This document shows positions 1 to 9,284 of a DNA stretch of 64,000 bases, piece after piece (the stretch's first letter is position 1; every line of letters begins with the position of its first letter). Below the pieces are notes generated by a model, which saw nothing but the letters and a program-made list of their open reading frames with translations, did not search any database and was not told the origin of the DNA. Position numbers and translations under genes: made by a program. Source of the DNA: Acidihalobacter aeolianus (GTDB taxonomy: Bacteria; Pseudomonadota; Gammaproteobacteria; DSM-5130; Acidihalobacteraceae); contig NZ_CP017448.1 of NCBI RefSeq assembly GCF_001753165.1, forward strand, positions 2,917,183 through 2,981,182. Reading direction: 5' to 3'.

Positions 1-517
1 CTACGCCGAGGACAAGATCGAGGTCGAACGCTGGCTGGAAGGCTTCGCCGCCAGCCACCCCGCCATGGGCGTCGCCCGGTTGCGGCCGCATGCCATCGTC
101 GGGGCGCATGCACACCCTCTGCTCAATCGAGTCCTGCGCCAGCCCATCTACCCACGCGTCACCCCGCCGCCGCCCACCCAGTGCATCTGGGAGAACGACG
201 TGGCGCGCGCCATCGGCCTCGCGCTGACCCAGCGTGCACGCGGGGCGTTCAATCTCGCGGCCGACCCGCCGATGAGCCTGTATGAGATGCTCGGGCTGGT
301 GCGCCGACGGCGGATCGCCGTCCCGCCCGCGATCCTTGCCGGCCTGCATCGGATTGCCTGGCAGATCACCCCTGCCGCCGGCGAACCGGGCTGGGTCGGC
401 GGACTGCGTCACCCCCTGGTGCTCGACACACGCAAGGCAGCCGCAGAACTGGACTTCGTCCCCGAGCTCGACACCGCCGCCTGCGTGCGCCGCGCCGCGA
501 GAGGTTGGCACGACTGA
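1..517 (+). CDS. NAD-dependent epimerase/dehydratase (extended SDR), C-terminal part
   Basis: Partial gene that enters from the left edge; the frame is open from base 2. The visible part starts at YAEDK, which fits the YxxxK catalytic tyrosine/lysine pair of the short-chain dehydrogenase/reductase family, so the NAD-binding N-terminus lies outside the window. Next come LRPHAIVG and a segment typical of the substrate-binding half of extended SDRs (WENDVARAIGLAL, then AFNLAADPPMSLYEM). Such proteins act on nucleotide-sugars or related sugars in the cytoplasm. The substrate cannot be read from this fragment. It ends about 90 bases before the antiporter gene, on the same strand. Confidence 0.75.
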   Translation, partial: YAEDKIEVERWLEGFAASHPAMGVARLRPHAIVGAHAHPLLNRVLRQPIYPRVTPPPPTQCIWENDVARAIGLALTQRARGAFNLAADPPMSLYEMLGLVRRRRIAVPPAILAGLHRIAWQITPAAGEPGWVGGLRHPLVLDTRKAAAELDFVPELDTAACVRRAARGWHD

Positions 518-557
518 GCCCATGCCTGGCATGCAGGGCTTTTCGCCACCCCCTATG

Positions 558-563
558 TATAAT
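558..563 (+). promoter_or_regulatory. possible sigma-70 -10 box
   Basis: A perfect TATAAT in the short gap between the epimerase and the antiporter, about 47 bases before the chosen GTG start. No convincing -35 hexamer is seen 16-18 bases upstream, so this is a candidate promoter for the antiporter-kds-lpt operon only. Confidence 0.35.
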
Positions 564-609
564 TCCTCGTTCCGCCCGCCCAACGGGCCCTTCAGGAACG
601 CCGTCCGAC

Positions 610-1569
610 GTGCTGCTCGCCGCCCTTGCCATTCTCGCCGGCTTCGCACTGCTCATCTGGAGCGCGGACCGTTTCGTCTACGGCGCAGCGGCGCTCGCCC
701 GCAATCTCGGGGTACCGCCACTGGTGATCGGCCTGACCATCGTCGGCATGGGCACCTCGGCGCCGGAACTGCTGGTCTCCGCACTGGCTGCGTGGGACGG
801 CAATCCCGGCCTAGGTATCGGCAACGCCATCGGATCGAACATCACCAACATCGGCCTGGTCCTCGGCGCCACCGCATTGGTCGCCCCGCTGACCGTGCAC
901 TCCAAGCTGCTCAAACGGGAGCTGCCGCTGCTGCTCGTGGCGATGCTGTTCGGCTACTGGCTGCTCAGCGACGGCAGGCTCGCCCGCGCGGAAGGCGCCG
1001 CGCTGCTGCTGGGGCTGGCCCTGCTGGTCGCCTGGATGGTGTGGTCCGCCCGGCGCGCACGGACCGACGATGCGCTCGCCGAGGAACTCCTCGACGAGCA
1101 GCCCACACCGACCTCGACCGCCGCCGCCCTGGGTTGGTTCGCACTCGGCCTGCTGGTCCTGCTTGGCGGCGCCAGGATGCTGGTCTGGGGCGCCGTACAC
1201 ATCGCCCACACGCTCGGCATCAGCGACCTCGTCATCGGGCTGACCGTGGTCGCCATCGGCACCAGCCTGCCGGAACTCGCTACCAGCATCGTCAGCGCTC
1301 GGCGCGGCGAGCCCGATATTGCCCTCGGCAACGTCATCGGCTCGAACCTATTCAACGTACTCGGCGTGCTCGGCCTGCCGGGATTGATCGCCCCCGGCCC
1401 CGTGCCACACGCGGTGCTCACGCGCGACTATCCGCTGATGCTCGCGCTCACGCTCCTGCTCTTCGTATTCGCCTACGGCCGTCAGCCCCGGCGCATCAAC
1501 CGCGCCGAGGGCGGCGTACTGCTCGGCGTATTCATCGGCTACGAATGCTGGCTTTACTGGACTGCCTGA
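610..1569 (+). CDS. calcium/sodium antiporter (CaCA family, YrbG type)
   Basis: Inner-membrane cation exchanger of the CaCA family. The two inverted alpha-repeats are visible: GMGTSAPELLVS with GNAIGSNITNIGLVLG in the first half, and AIGTSLPELATS with GNVIGSNLFNVLGVLG in the second. These hold the ion-binding acidic and polar residues. About ten hydrophobic segments and 319 residues match the family length. I chose GTG at 610 because the longer upstream reading (from 505) adds a Pro/Cys-rich non-membrane extension unlike the family. As in E. coli, where yrbG precedes kdsD, the gene sits at the head of the Kdo/LPS-transport cluster. The exact ion is not proven. Confidence 0.85.
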   Translation: MLLAALAILAGFALLIWSADRFVYGAAALARNLGVPPLVIGLTIVGMGTSAPELLVSALAAWDGNPGLGIGNAIGSNITNIGLVLGATALVAPLTVHSKLLKRELPLLLVAMLFGYWLLSDGRLARAEGAALLLGLALLVAWMVWSARRARTDDALAEELLDEQPTPTSTAAALGWFALGLLVLLGGARMLVWGAVHIAHTLGISDLVIGLTVVAIGTSLPELATSIVSARRGEPDIALGNVIGSNLFNVLGVLGLPGLIAPGPVPHAVLTRDYPLMLALTLLLFVFAYGRQPRRINRAEGGVLLGVFIGYECWLYWTA

Positions 1570-1573
1570 CCCC

Positions 1574-2548
1574 ATGCCCCTAGACGACCAACAGCTCATC
1601 ACCCTTGGCCTGGCGGTGATCCGCACCGAAAGCGAAGCGGTCGCCGCACTGGCGGAACGCATTGACGCCACCTTTGCGCGCGCCTGCCATCACCTGCACG
1701 CCTGTAGCGGGCGCATCGTCGTGCTCGGCATGGGCAAATCCGGACATATCGGCAGCAAGATCGCCGCAACCCTGGCCAGCACCGGCACCCCGGCCTTTTT
1801 CGTCCATCCCGGTGAGGCCAGCCACGGCGATCTCGGCATGATCACGGCCCAGGACGTAGTGCTGGCGCTGTCGAATTCGGGCGAGACCGACGAAATCCTG
1901 ACCATTCTCCCGCTTATCCGCCGCCTGGGCGTCCCCTTGATCGCACTTACCGGCAATCCGGGCTCCAGCCTCGCCAGGGAAGCCACCGTGCACATCGACG
2001 TCAGCGTCGCGCGCGAGGCCTGCCCGCTCGGCCTGGCGCCGACTTCGAGCACCACGGCGACGCTCGCCATGGGCGACGCGCTGGCGATCGCGCTGCTCGA
2101 GGCGCGCGGCTTCACCGCCGAGGATTTCGCCCGCTCGCATCCGGGCGGGCGCCTGGGCCGCCGCCTGTTGTTGCACGTCGCAGACGTGATGCGACGGGGT
2201 CAAGACGTGCCCTCCGTCGCGCCGGAAACCCCGATCAGCGAGGCCCTGATGGAGATCACGCGCAAGGGCCTGGGCATGACAACCGTAGTCCTCGACGAGC
2301 GGGTCATCGGCACTTTCACCGACGGCGATCTTCGCCGTACGCTGGACAAGGCCATCGACATTCACGGCACCTCCATCGCCGATGTCATGACCCGCAACTG
2401 CAAGACTGCGCGCCCCGACATGCTCGCTGCAGAGGTGGTCAAGCTGATGGAGGAACATCGCATCCAGGCGCTGCCGATCGTCGACGCCGAGCAGCGTCTC
2501 GTTGGCGCCCTGAACATGCACGATCTACTGCGCGCGGGGGTCGTCTGA
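1574..2548 (+). CDS. kdsD: D-arabinose-5-phosphate isomerase
   Basis: Converts ribulose-5-phosphate to arabinose-5-phosphate, the first committed step to Kdo for LPS. The 324-residue protein has an N-terminal SIS (sugar isomerase) domain, roughly residues 40-180, with GMGKSGHIGSKIAATLASTG and the SNSGETDE phosphate loop, then the linker SHPGGRLGRRLL. Two CBS domains follow (about 205-324, with FTDGDLRR and QALPIVD). This matches KdsD/KpsF in length and order. It starts 4 bases after the antiporter stop and its TGA overlaps the kdsC ATG by one base, so it is translationally coupled within an LPS operon. Confidence 0.95.
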   Translation: MPLDDQQLITLGLAVIRTESEAVAALAERIDATFARACHHLHACSGRIVVLGMGKSGHIGSKIAATLASTGTPAFFVHPGEASHGDLGMITAQDVVLALSNSGETDEILTILPLIRRLGVPLIALTGNPGSSLAREATVHIDVSVAREACPLGLAPTSSTTATLAMGDALAIALLEARGFTAEDFARSHPGGRLGRRLLLHVADVMRRGQDVPSVAPETPISEALMEITRKGLGMTTVVLDERVIGTFTDGDLRRTLDKAIDIHGTSIADVMTRNCKTARPDMLAAEVVKLMEEHRIQALPIVDAEQRLVGALNMHDLLRAGVV

Positions 2549-3081
2549 TGCAACTCACCGAAGACATCGTCGAGCGCGCGCGCGCCGTACGCCTGATGAT
2601 CTTCGACGTCGACGGCGTGCTCACCGACGGGCGCCTGATCCTCGGCGACGACGGTCAGGAGTACAAGGCGTTCAACTCCAAGGACGGCCACGGCATGCGC
2701 ATGCTCGCGGACAGCGGCGTCGCGCTGGCCATCCTCACCGGGCGCAGCTCGCGCGTGGTGGAACGTCGCGCCGCCGACCTCGGCATCGACCATGTCGTCC
2801 AGGGGCGCCGCGACAAGCTCCCGGCGTTCGAGGAACTCCTCGCCCGGATCGGGCTAAGTGCTGAGGCCGTCGCCTACGTCGGCGACGACATCGTCGATCT
2901 TCCGGTCATGCGCCGCGTGGGCCTGGCCATGGCGGTCGCCGATGCGGCCGCCGAGGTCCGCACGCACGCCCACTGGGTCACCGCCGCCGCCGGCGGTCGC
3001 GGCGCAGCTCGGGAGGCCTGCGAACTGGTGATGCGCGCCCAGGGGCAATATGAACGCCTGGTCGCGACCTATCTCGCATGA
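2548..3081 (+). CDS. kdsC: Kdo-8-phosphate phosphatase
   Basis: Cytoplasmic HAD-superfamily phosphatase that removes the phosphate from Kdo-8-phosphate. The nucleophile motif is FDVDGVLTDG (Asp20 and Asp22). A TGRSS motif II and a GDDIVDLPVM motif IV follow. At 177 residues it has the small, cap-less size typical of KdsC. It overlaps kdsD by one base and lptC by four (ATGA), so the three are one transcription unit. The cluster supplies Kdo and then the machinery that exports finished LPS. Confidence 0.95.
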   Translation: MQLTEDIVERARAVRLMIFDVDGVLTDGRLILGDDGQEYKAFNSKDGHGMRMLADSGVALAILTGRSSRVVERRAADLGIDHVVQGRRDKLPAFEELLARIGLSAEAVAYVGDDIVDLPVMRRVGLAMAVADAAAEVRTHAHWVTAAAGGRGAAREACELVMRAQGQYERLVATYLA

Positions 3082-3647
3082 ACGCGCAGCGCCTGCTGAC
3101 AGGCGCCGCGCTGGCCGTCACCCTGATGCTCGGTTTCTGGCTGGCACGCAACGCCCTGCCGCCACCGATCAAATTCCAGCCCCTGCAACAGGGCACGGAT
3201 TACAGCGCCCAGGGCATCACGCTGACGCAAATGCGAGCCGACGGCAAACCACGCTACCGCCTGCGGGCCAGTGCACTGGCGCATACCCTGCCCGACCGGT
3301 TGACCCGGCTGACCGACCCCGTGCTCGTGGTATATCCTGAACATGGGCCGCCGGTCACGTTGCGCTCGCCCAGCGCCATACTGATGCCGGGCGACACCAT
3401 CGTGCACATGCCGCAGCAGGTGGTCATCACCCGACCGGATGCACAGGGACATGAAATCCGCGTGACCACAGAGGATGTCACCGTCGACACACGCCGACAG
3501 ACCGCGACGAGCTCTCGGCCCACCCGGATCCAGGCCCCTCATGCCGTGACCGACGGCACAGGGCTGAATGCGAACTTCAAACAACAAACCTTCGACCTGC
3601 TAAAGGACGTGCATAGTGTCTATACGCCCATCAGGCCGACGCGCTAG
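3078..3647 (+). CDS. lptC: LPS export protein LptC
   Basis: Bitopic inner-membrane protein that passes LPS from the LptBFG extractor to LptA. One membrane segment lies near residues 7-22, followed by a periplasmic beta-jellyroll-like region with the family's typical pattern (YSAQGITLTQMRADGKPRYRL, interrupted here). The 189-residue length is normal for LptC. Identification rests mainly on position between kdsC and lptA and on the LptC/OstA-like strand pattern, since the family is divergent. It overlaps kdsC by 4 bases and the lptA reading by 32. Confidence 0.88.
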   Translation: MNAQRLLTGAALAVTLMLGFWLARNALPPPIKFQPLQQGTDYSAQGITLTQMRADGKPRYRLRASALAHTLPDRLTRLTDPVLVVYPEHGPPVTLRSPSAILMPGDTIVHMPQQVVITRPDAQGHEIRVTTEDVTVDTRRQTATSSRPTRIQAPHAVTDGTGLNANFKQQTFDLLKDVHSVYTPIRPTR

Positions 3648-4169
3648 ATCCGCCTTGCGGCGCCGCGCACTGACGCTGTTCGCCATGGCGCTGACCCTGC
3701 CCCCCGCCGGCGCCGCCCCCCCGGTCTCGCGCGACGCCCCGTGCACGTCAGCGCCGACCATTTCCATTTCGACCAGAAATCCGGAATCGGTGTCTATACC
3801 GGCGGAGTCCGGGTGCAGCAGAATTCGCTCACCATCGTGGGAGAACGCTTGACCGTGGTGGCTCCGCCGAACGCCCCGGTGGAACGTCTCAGCATGGAGG
3901 GCACGCCGGCACGTTTCAGCGACGTCACACCGAAGGGACGCAAGGTCGACGGCCACGCTGCGCACATGCGCTACCTGCCTGCCAGTCAGCAGGTCCACCT
4001 GGACGGCGCCGCCGAACTCACCGAGGGGGCCAACACCTTCAGCAGCGCGCATATCGTGTACGACACCAAAACCGGCGTCGTCACTGCCGGCACTCCCGGA
4101 ACGCGCGTCGAGGCCACACTCGTCCCCGGTAAGCAGACCGCTCCAGCCACTGGGAAACCCGCGCCGTGA
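3616..4169 (+). CDS. lptA: LPS transport periplasmic protein LptA, with apparent frameshift
   Basis: LptA bridges the periplasm in LPS export. The sequence holds it in two frames. A signal peptide ([19 protein letters not shown]) is read from GTG 3616. The mature OstA-like domain, beginning [21 protein letters not shown], is in the frame that contains 3741-4169. The switch falls between about 3710 and 3742, near a run of seven C at 3717-3723; adding one base there restores one protein of about 184 residues, normal for LptA. LptA is essential in most Gram-negatives, and the rest of the gene is intact, so a 1-base sequencing error is more likely than loss. It overlaps lptB by 4 bases (GTGA). 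Confidence 0.85.
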
Positions 4170-4891
4170 GCGTACTCAGCGCCACCCAGCTGACCAAGCG
4201 CTATCGCGGCCGCGATGTGCTCGACGGCGTATCCCTAGAGGTGGCCAGCGGCGAGATCGTCGGTCTGCTCGGCCCCAATGGAGCCGGCAAGACCACCTGC
4301 TTCTACATCATTGTCGGACTGATCCAGCCGGATTCCGGCCAGATCCGTCTCAACGACCAGGAGATCACACGCTTTCCGATGCATGCCCGCGCGCGCATGG
4401 GCGTCGGCTATCTGCCGCAGGAAGCCTCGGTGTTCCGCAAGCTGAGCGTCGAGGACAACATCCGCGCCGTGCTAGAACTGCGTGACAATCTCGACCTCAA
4501 AGCCCAGAATGAAATCCTGGAAAACTTGCTGGATGAACTACAGATCGGGCACATCCGCGCGAGCCGCGGATTCAGCCTGTCGGGAGGCGAGCGGCGACGC
4601 GTGGAAATTGCACGCGCTCTGGCTGCGGATCCTGCCTTCATCCTGCTCGACGAACCCTTCGCCGGAGTCGACCCGATATCGGTACTCGACATCCAGCGAA
4701 TCGTGCGACACCTGAGCGACCGGGACATAGGCGTCTTGATCACCGACCATAACGTCCGTGAAACCCTGGGCATTTGCCAGCGCGCATATATTTTGAGCGA
4801 TGGCCATGTGCTTGCCGCCGGCACGCCCGAAGAAATATTACGCGACCAGAAGGCCCGCGAGGTCTATCTGGGACAGGACTTCCGGTTGTAA
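4166..4891 (+). CDS. lptB: LPS export ABC transporter ATPase LptB
   Basis: Cytoplasmic ATPase that powers LPS extraction by LptFG. It shows Walker [10 protein letters not shown] (residues 36-44), the Q-loop in [12 protein letters not shown], signature [15 protein letters not shown], Walker [13 protein letters not shown] and the switch His in ITDHNVRE. The DEPFAGVDP sequence and the 241-residue length are characteristic of LptB. GTG start, overlapping lptA. lptF/lptG are not in the window, as is usual because they lie elsewhere. Confidence 0.97.
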   Translation: MSVLSATQLTKRYRGRDVLDGVSLEVASGEIVGLLGPNGAGKTTCFYIIVGLIQPDSGQIRLNDQEITRFPMHARARMGVGYLPQEASVFRKLSVEDNIRAVLELRDNLDLKAQNEILENLLDELQIGHIRASRGFSLSGGERRRVEIARALAADPAFILLDEPFAGVDPISVLDIQRIVRHLSDRDIGVLITDHNVRETLGICQRAYILSDGHVLAAGTPEEILRDQKAREVYLGQDFRL

Positions 4892-4963
4892 GCTGAAACC
4901 ATGTTCCGACTTTCCATCATGACCATTGCGTTAAATGCGGATTCAAGATAAACATCAGGCGCG

Positions 4964-6421
4964 ATGATCAAACCGTCCATCCAACTCAGGCTAGGGCAAT
5001 CCCTGGCGATGACGCCGCAACTGCAGCAGGCCATCAGGCTGCTGCAGTACTCCACTTTGGAGTTGCAGACGCACATCCAGGAAGTGCTCGAGAGCAACCC
5101 TATGCTCGAGGTGGACGAAGACACAGGGCGTTCCGAAGGTAGCGAGACCGAAGGGCTCAACGGCGAAGGGCGCGAAAGCGCAGCGGAAGAGGCCACACCC
5201 CAGGACGTAATCCCCGACGAACTGCCGGTGGACAGCGCCTGGGACGATATCTACGAACCTCCGTCCGCAGCCGGCAGCGCGCCCGAAACGGACGATCGCG
5301 ACCCCTACGAATCGCAGAGCGGCGACGGCGAATCGCTGGCCGATCACCTGCTCTGGCAGGTCCATCTCGCGCCGATGAGCGATCAGGATCGACTGATCGC
5401 AATGACCCTGATCGATGCCATCGGCAACGACGGCTACCTACAGGATGACCTCGAAAACATCCGTGCGTCGCTCTCCGCGCAAATGGAAACCGAACTTGAG
5501 GTGGAGGACGTCGAAGCGGTCCTGCACCTCGTACAGCGCCTCGACCCGCCCAGCTGCGGCGCGCGCAATCTGGCTGAATGTCTGGACATCCAGCTTTCCG
5601 AATTGCCGCTCGATACGCCCTACCTCAAACCTGCCCGACGCCTGGTACAAAACTATCTGGACCTACTCGGCAACCACGATCTCAAGACGCTGATGCGCCA
5701 CCTTGAGCTCGACGAGGACGCGCTGCACGAAACCATCCTGCTGATCCAGTCGCTCAACCCCCGCCCCGGCGCGCAGATCAGCAACAGCCGCCCCGAATAC
5801 ATCGTGCCCGACGTCACCGTGCGCAAGCAGGGGAAGCGTTGGCGGGTCGAACTCAACAGCGAGGTCGCACCGCGACTGCGCGTCAATTCAACCTATGCGT
5901 CGATGGTGCGTCGCGCCGACAGCAGCATGGACAACACCTACATGAAGAACCAGCTGCAGGAAGCCCGCTGGTTCATCAAGAGTCTGCAAAGCCGCAACGA
6001 AACTCTGCTTCGTGTCGCGACTGCGATCGTCGAGCAGCAACGCGGCTTCCTCGAATACGGTGAGGAGGCGATGAAACCCCTGGTACTACGCGATATCGCC
6101 GAACAGGTGGACATGCACGAATCCACCATTTCGCGCGTGACCACGCAGAAATACATGTACACGCCACGCGGCATCTTCGAATTCAAGTACTTCTTCTCCA
6201 GCCATGTCGGCACGGCCGATGGCGGCGAATGTTCGGCGGTGGCCATACGCGCGATGATCCGCAAGCTGATCGAGGGCGAGCCCGGCGACAAGCCGCTGTC
6301 GGACAGCAAGCTCGCCGAACTGCTGAGCGACAAGGGCATCCAGGTCGCCCGGCGCACGGTCGCGAAGTACCGCGAAGGCATGAACATCCCCTCATCCAGC
6401 GATCGCAAGCGACTCAACTAG
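4964..6421 (+). CDS. rpoN: RNA polymerase sigma-54 factor
   Basis: Sigma-54, which directs RNA polymerase to -24/-12 promoters and needs enhancer-binding ATPases. The N-terminal activator-interacting region has the expected Gln/Leu pattern ([20 protein letters not shown]). An acidic, low-complexity region II follows (about 50-130). The core-binding and DNA-binding domains come next, ending in the RpoN box [10 protein letters not shown] (about residues 462-471). 485 residues is normal. The order lptB-rpoN-hpf-ptsN is a classic proteobacterial arrangement and the PTSNtr genes follow directly. Confidence 0.97.
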   Translation: MIKPSIQLRLGQSLAMTPQLQQAIRLLQYSTLELQTHIQEVLESNPMLEVDEDTGRSEGSETEGLNGEGRESAAEEATPQDVIPDELPVDSAWDDIYEPPSAAGSAPETDDRDPYESQSGDGESLADHLLWQVHLAPMSDQDRLIAMTLIDAIGNDGYLQDDLENIRASLSAQMETELEVEDVEAVLHLVQRLDPPSCGARNLAECLDIQLSELPLDTPYLKPARRLVQNYLDLLGNHDLKTLMRHLELDEDALHETILLIQSLNPRPGAQISNSRPEYIVPDVTVRKQGKRWRVELNSEVAPRLRVNSTYASMVRRADSSMDNTYMKNQLQEARWFIKSLQSRNETLLRVATAIVEQQRGFLEYGEEAMKPLVLRDIAEQVDMHESTISRVTTQKYMYTPRGIFEFKYFFSSHVGTADGGECSAVAIRAMIRKLIEGEPGDKPLSDSKLAELLSDKGIQVARRTVAKYREGMNIPSSSDRKRLN

Positions 6422-6614
6422 ACTGGAAGTTATGGCGCTTTCCCAATACATCACAGCTCCGTGTCCGCCAGACGAGTGTCCAGCATTCTTCCGCGGCCGA
6501 GTTCTGCGGAAGACAAGCATGGTCACGAAATCGTGCCAATGCCATTAAGTCAGCGGCAATGTATCCATCATCACAAAGGGCAATCAGGACACGGCCCATA
6601 ACGAGGAGTATCGT

Positions 6615-6935
6615 ATGCAAATCAACCTGTCCGGGCACCACATCGAACTGACCGACGCCCTGCGCGGTTACGTGGAGGAAAAATTCCAGCGCCTCGAAAG
6701 GCACTTCGACAACATGATCGACGTACACGTGATTCTTTCCGTCGAAAAACTGCGTCAGAAAGCCGAAGCCAGCCTGAATCTTGGCGGCAACCAGATTTTT
6801 GCCGATTCGACCGACGAAGACATGTATGCGGCCATCGACGCTTTGGTCGACAAGCTCGATCGGCAAGTGATTAAACACAAGGAAAAAACCAAAGATCATC
6901 ACAAGGCCGAAACCACCAAGCGCACGGCCACGTGA
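6615..6935 (+). CDS. hpf: ribosome hibernation promoting factor, short form
   Basis: Small protein that binds the 30S decoding region and promotes inactive 100S ribosomes in stationary phase. It starts MQINLSGHHIELTDALRGYV, a typical HPF/YfiA opening, and is 106 residues long. It lacks the extra C-terminal dimerisation domain of long HPFs, but has a charged tail (KHKEKTKDHHKAE). An AACGAGGAG-like ribosome site sits just upstream of the ATG. A 190-base gap separates it from rpoN; I see a short inverted repeat (TTCCGC/GCGGAA) there but no U-tract. Confidence 0.95.
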   Translation: MQINLSGHHIELTDALRGYVEEKFQRLERHFDNMIDVHVILSVEKLRQKAEASLNLGGNQIFADSTDEDMYAAIDALVDKLDRQVIKHKEKTKDHHKAETTKRTAT

Positions 6936-6959
6936 CACTACGCAAGCGACACCCAAACC

Positions 6960-7424
6960 ATGCATATCGGCGAACTGCTTACCTCTGACCGCATCGTCAA
7001 CGACGCGGACATCCACAGCAAGAAGCGGGCGCTGGAAGCCCTGAGCGAACTGCTCGCTCAGGGTGCCCAGGTTTCGTCCCACGAGGTTTTCGACACCCTG
7101 CTCGCGCGGGAAAGGCTGGGCAGCACCGGTCTAGGCCATGGGGTGGCCATACCCCATGCGCGCATTGCCGGACTCGAGCAAACCCAGGCGGCCTTCATCA
7201 AGCTCAAGGAGGGCGTCGATTTCGATGCCCCCGACCGAGAGCCGGTCGATCTGCTGTTTGCCCTGGCGGTTCCCGAGACGTGTACGAACGAGCATCTAGA
7301 AACGCTGGCACGGCTGGCGCGCTTGTTCAGCGACCCCGCCACCGTGCACCAGCTGCGCAACGCGCATGACGGTGCGGCGACGCTCGATCTGCTCAACGAC
7401 TGGGATGCACGGCACGCCGCCTAG
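6960..7424 (+). CDS. ptsN: nitrogen-regulatory PTS EIIA component (PtsN)
   Basis: EIIA of the PTSNtr phosphorelay, which regulates potassium and nitrogen responses rather than moving sugars. The phospho-accepting histidine is in GHGVAIPHARI (His66). The 154-residue length and the N-terminal MHIGELLTSDRIV match PtsN. It receives phosphate from HPr, which in turn is charged by PtsP or PtsI; all three are encoded in this window. It lies 24 bases after hpf and 8 bases before hprK. Confidence 0.95.
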   Translation: MHIGELLTSDRIVNDADIHSKKRALEALSELLAQGAQVSSHEVFDTLLARERLGSTGLGHGVAIPHARIAGLEQTQAAFIKLKEGVDFDAPDREPVDLLFALAVPETCTNEHLETLARLARLFSDPATVHQLRNAHDGAATLDLLNDWDARHAA

Positions 7425-7432
7425 GCGACGCC

Positions 7433-8377
7433 ATGAACACCCAACTCTCCGCTGAGGATCTGTATCAGGTATTAGGCGAACGCCTAGAGCTCTCCTGGGT
7501 CGCCGGGCGCAGGGGCGCGGGCCAGCACCTAGCCGAGGTCGACACGCACTGGGGCGGAGCCACCCTGGTCGGCCACCTCAACCTGATCCACCCGCATTGC
7601 GTCCAGGTGCTGGGCAGCCGCGAATTTGCCTACCTGAACCGACTCGAACCGGCCGTCCGCGAGCAAGCACTTGGACAATTGCTCAATGGCGACAGCGCGG
7701 CAGTCGTGGTCGGTGGTGGAGAATACCCCGACGCACACCTGATCGAGCTTGCCGACAAGGCGGGCATCCCGCTCCTCGCCTCTCCTCGGGCGACCCACGA
7801 ACTCATCAGCACGCTGCGTTACTTTCTCAGCGAGACATTGGCCGAGACCATCACCGTCCATGGCGTGTTCATGGAGGTGCTGGGCACTGGATTGCTGCTG
7901 ACGGGCGACAGCAACGTGGGCAAAAGCGAACTAGCCATGGAACTGATCACCCGAGGCCACCGCCTGGTCGCCGACGACGCTCCCGAATTCGCACGCATCA
8001 CGCCCGATATTTTGCAGGGCCGCTGCCCGCCGGTGCTACAGGACATGCTGGAAGTCCGCGGGCTTGGCGTGCTCAACGTCCGCGCAATGTACGGCGACAA
8101 CGCGATCAAGCGGCACAAATACCTGCGCCTGATCGTCGATCTTCGCCAGGGTAGCGAAGCGGCCCAACAAAACGAGAACCGCCTGTACGGCGTCATGCGC
8201 ATGAAATCGTTACTAGGCATCGAAATACCGCTGATCGAGCTGCCGGTCGCACCCAGCCGCAACCTCGCCGTGCTGGTGGAGGCCGCCGTACGTAAACACC
8301 TTCTGCTTCAGTCCGGGTATGATGCGGCCGACGATCTGATCCAACGCCAGCAACAACGCCTCGAGGGCGAATCGTGA
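7433..8377 (+). CDS. hprK: HPr kinase/phosphorylase
   Basis: Bifunctional enzyme that phosphorylates or dephosphorylates HPr on Ser46. The N-terminal half has the HprK fold and the C-terminal half has a Walker A GDSNVGKS (residues 158-165). The family signature with EVRGLGVLNVRAMYG follows. 314 residues is normal. HprK is best known from Firmicutes, but it also occurs in proteobacteria with an incomplete PTS. The HPr here keeps both His15 and Ser46, so the pair is functionally consistent. The stop overlaps the rapZ GTG start by 4 bases. Confidence 0.95.
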   Translation: MNTQLSAEDLYQVLGERLELSWVAGRRGAGQHLAEVDTHWGGATLVGHLNLIHPHCVQVLGSREFAYLNRLEPAVREQALGQLLNGDSAAVVVGGGEYPDAHLIELADKAGIPLLASPRATHELISTLRYFLSETLAETITVHGVFMEVLGTGLLLTGDSNVGKSELAMELITRGHRLVADDAPEFARITPDILQGRCPPVLQDMLEVRGLGVLNVRAMYGDNAIKRHKYLRLIVDLRQGSEAAQQNENRLYGVMRMKSLLGIEIPLIELPVAPSRNLAVLVEAAVRKHLLLQSGYDAADDLIQRQQQRLEGES

Positions 8378-9234
8378 GACTGATCATCATCAGCGGACTT
8401 TCGGGTTCAGGCAAGACGGTGGCCCTGCATGCCCTTGAAGATGAAGGTCTGTATTGCATCGACAACCTGCACCTAGGCCTGCTGCCCGCCTTCGTCGACA
8501 ACCTGCTGAGCCCACGGGTCAAACTCTATGAAGAGGCGGCCGTGGGTATCGATGCACGCAGCGGCATCGAGGAGCTACGCCGTTTCGAAACCATTCTCGA
8601 AGACATCCGTGCCCGCGGCGTCGAACTCGAGATCATCTACCTGCAAGCCGAGATCGACACACTGCTCAAGCGCTTCAGCGAGACCCGACGCAAGCATCCC
8701 CTATCACGCAAGGGACTGCCGCTGATCGAAGCGATACACCTAGAACGCTCCTTGCTGTCGATCATCGCCGAGCATGCCGACCTGACCATCGACACCACGC
8801 GGACCAACGTGCATCAGCTCAGCGCGCAGATCCGCGAGCGCGTTGGGCGCAGCCACGTCGGCTCGCTCTCGTTGCAGTTCCAGTCCTTCGGCTTCAAGCA
8901 TGGCGTCCCCGGCGACTCGGACTTCCTGTTCGACGTCCGCTGCCTGCCCAATCCGCACTGGGAGCCCCGCCTGCGCAATCAGACCGGCCTCGATCCACTG
9001 GTCCGGGATTACCTCTCCGCACATCCCATGGTCGAGGACATGTACCACGATATCCAACGCTTCCTGCAAAGCTGGATACCCCGCTTCGAGGCTGAAAACC
9101 GCAGCTACCTGACCGTTTCGATCGGATGTACGGGGGGGCAACATCGCTCGGTATACCTGGTGCAGCGCCTCGCCGATGCCTTCCGCGACGAACGCGGCAC
9201 CGAAATTACCATCCGCCACCGGGAACTCGCCTGA
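8374..9234 (+). CDS. rapZ: RNase adapter protein RapZ
   Basis: Nucleotide-binding protein which, in E. coli, senses glucosamine-6-phosphate and delivers the sRNA GlmZ to RNase E. Walker A is GLSGSGKT (residues 8-15), followed by LEDEGLYCIDNL. The C-terminal domain has QSFGFKHGVP and the conserved SIGCTGGQHRSVYLVQRL. 286 residues is the normal length. GTG start overlapping hprK. In this cluster RapZ is regularly found with the PTSNtr genes. Whether a GlmZ-like RNA exists in this organism cannot be told from the window. Confidence 0.95.
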   Translation: MRLIIISGLSGSGKTVALHALEDEGLYCIDNLHLGLLPAFVDNLLSPRVKLYEEAAVGIDARSGIEELRRFETILEDIRARGVELEIIYLQAEIDTLLKRFSETRRKHPLSRKGLPLIEAIHLERSLLSIIAEHADLTIDTTRTNVHQLSAQIRERVGRSHVGSLSLQFQSFGFKHGVPGDSDFLFDVRCLPNPHWEPRLRNQTGLDPLVRDYLSAHPMVEDMYHDIQRFLQSWIPRFEAENRSYLTVSIGCTGGQHRSVYLVQRLADAFRDERGTEITIRHRELA

Positions 9235-9284
9235 TGCAGCCCGTCGCCTTCCGTCCGCTTCGCCTCTGCATAGGTTGATCGCCG

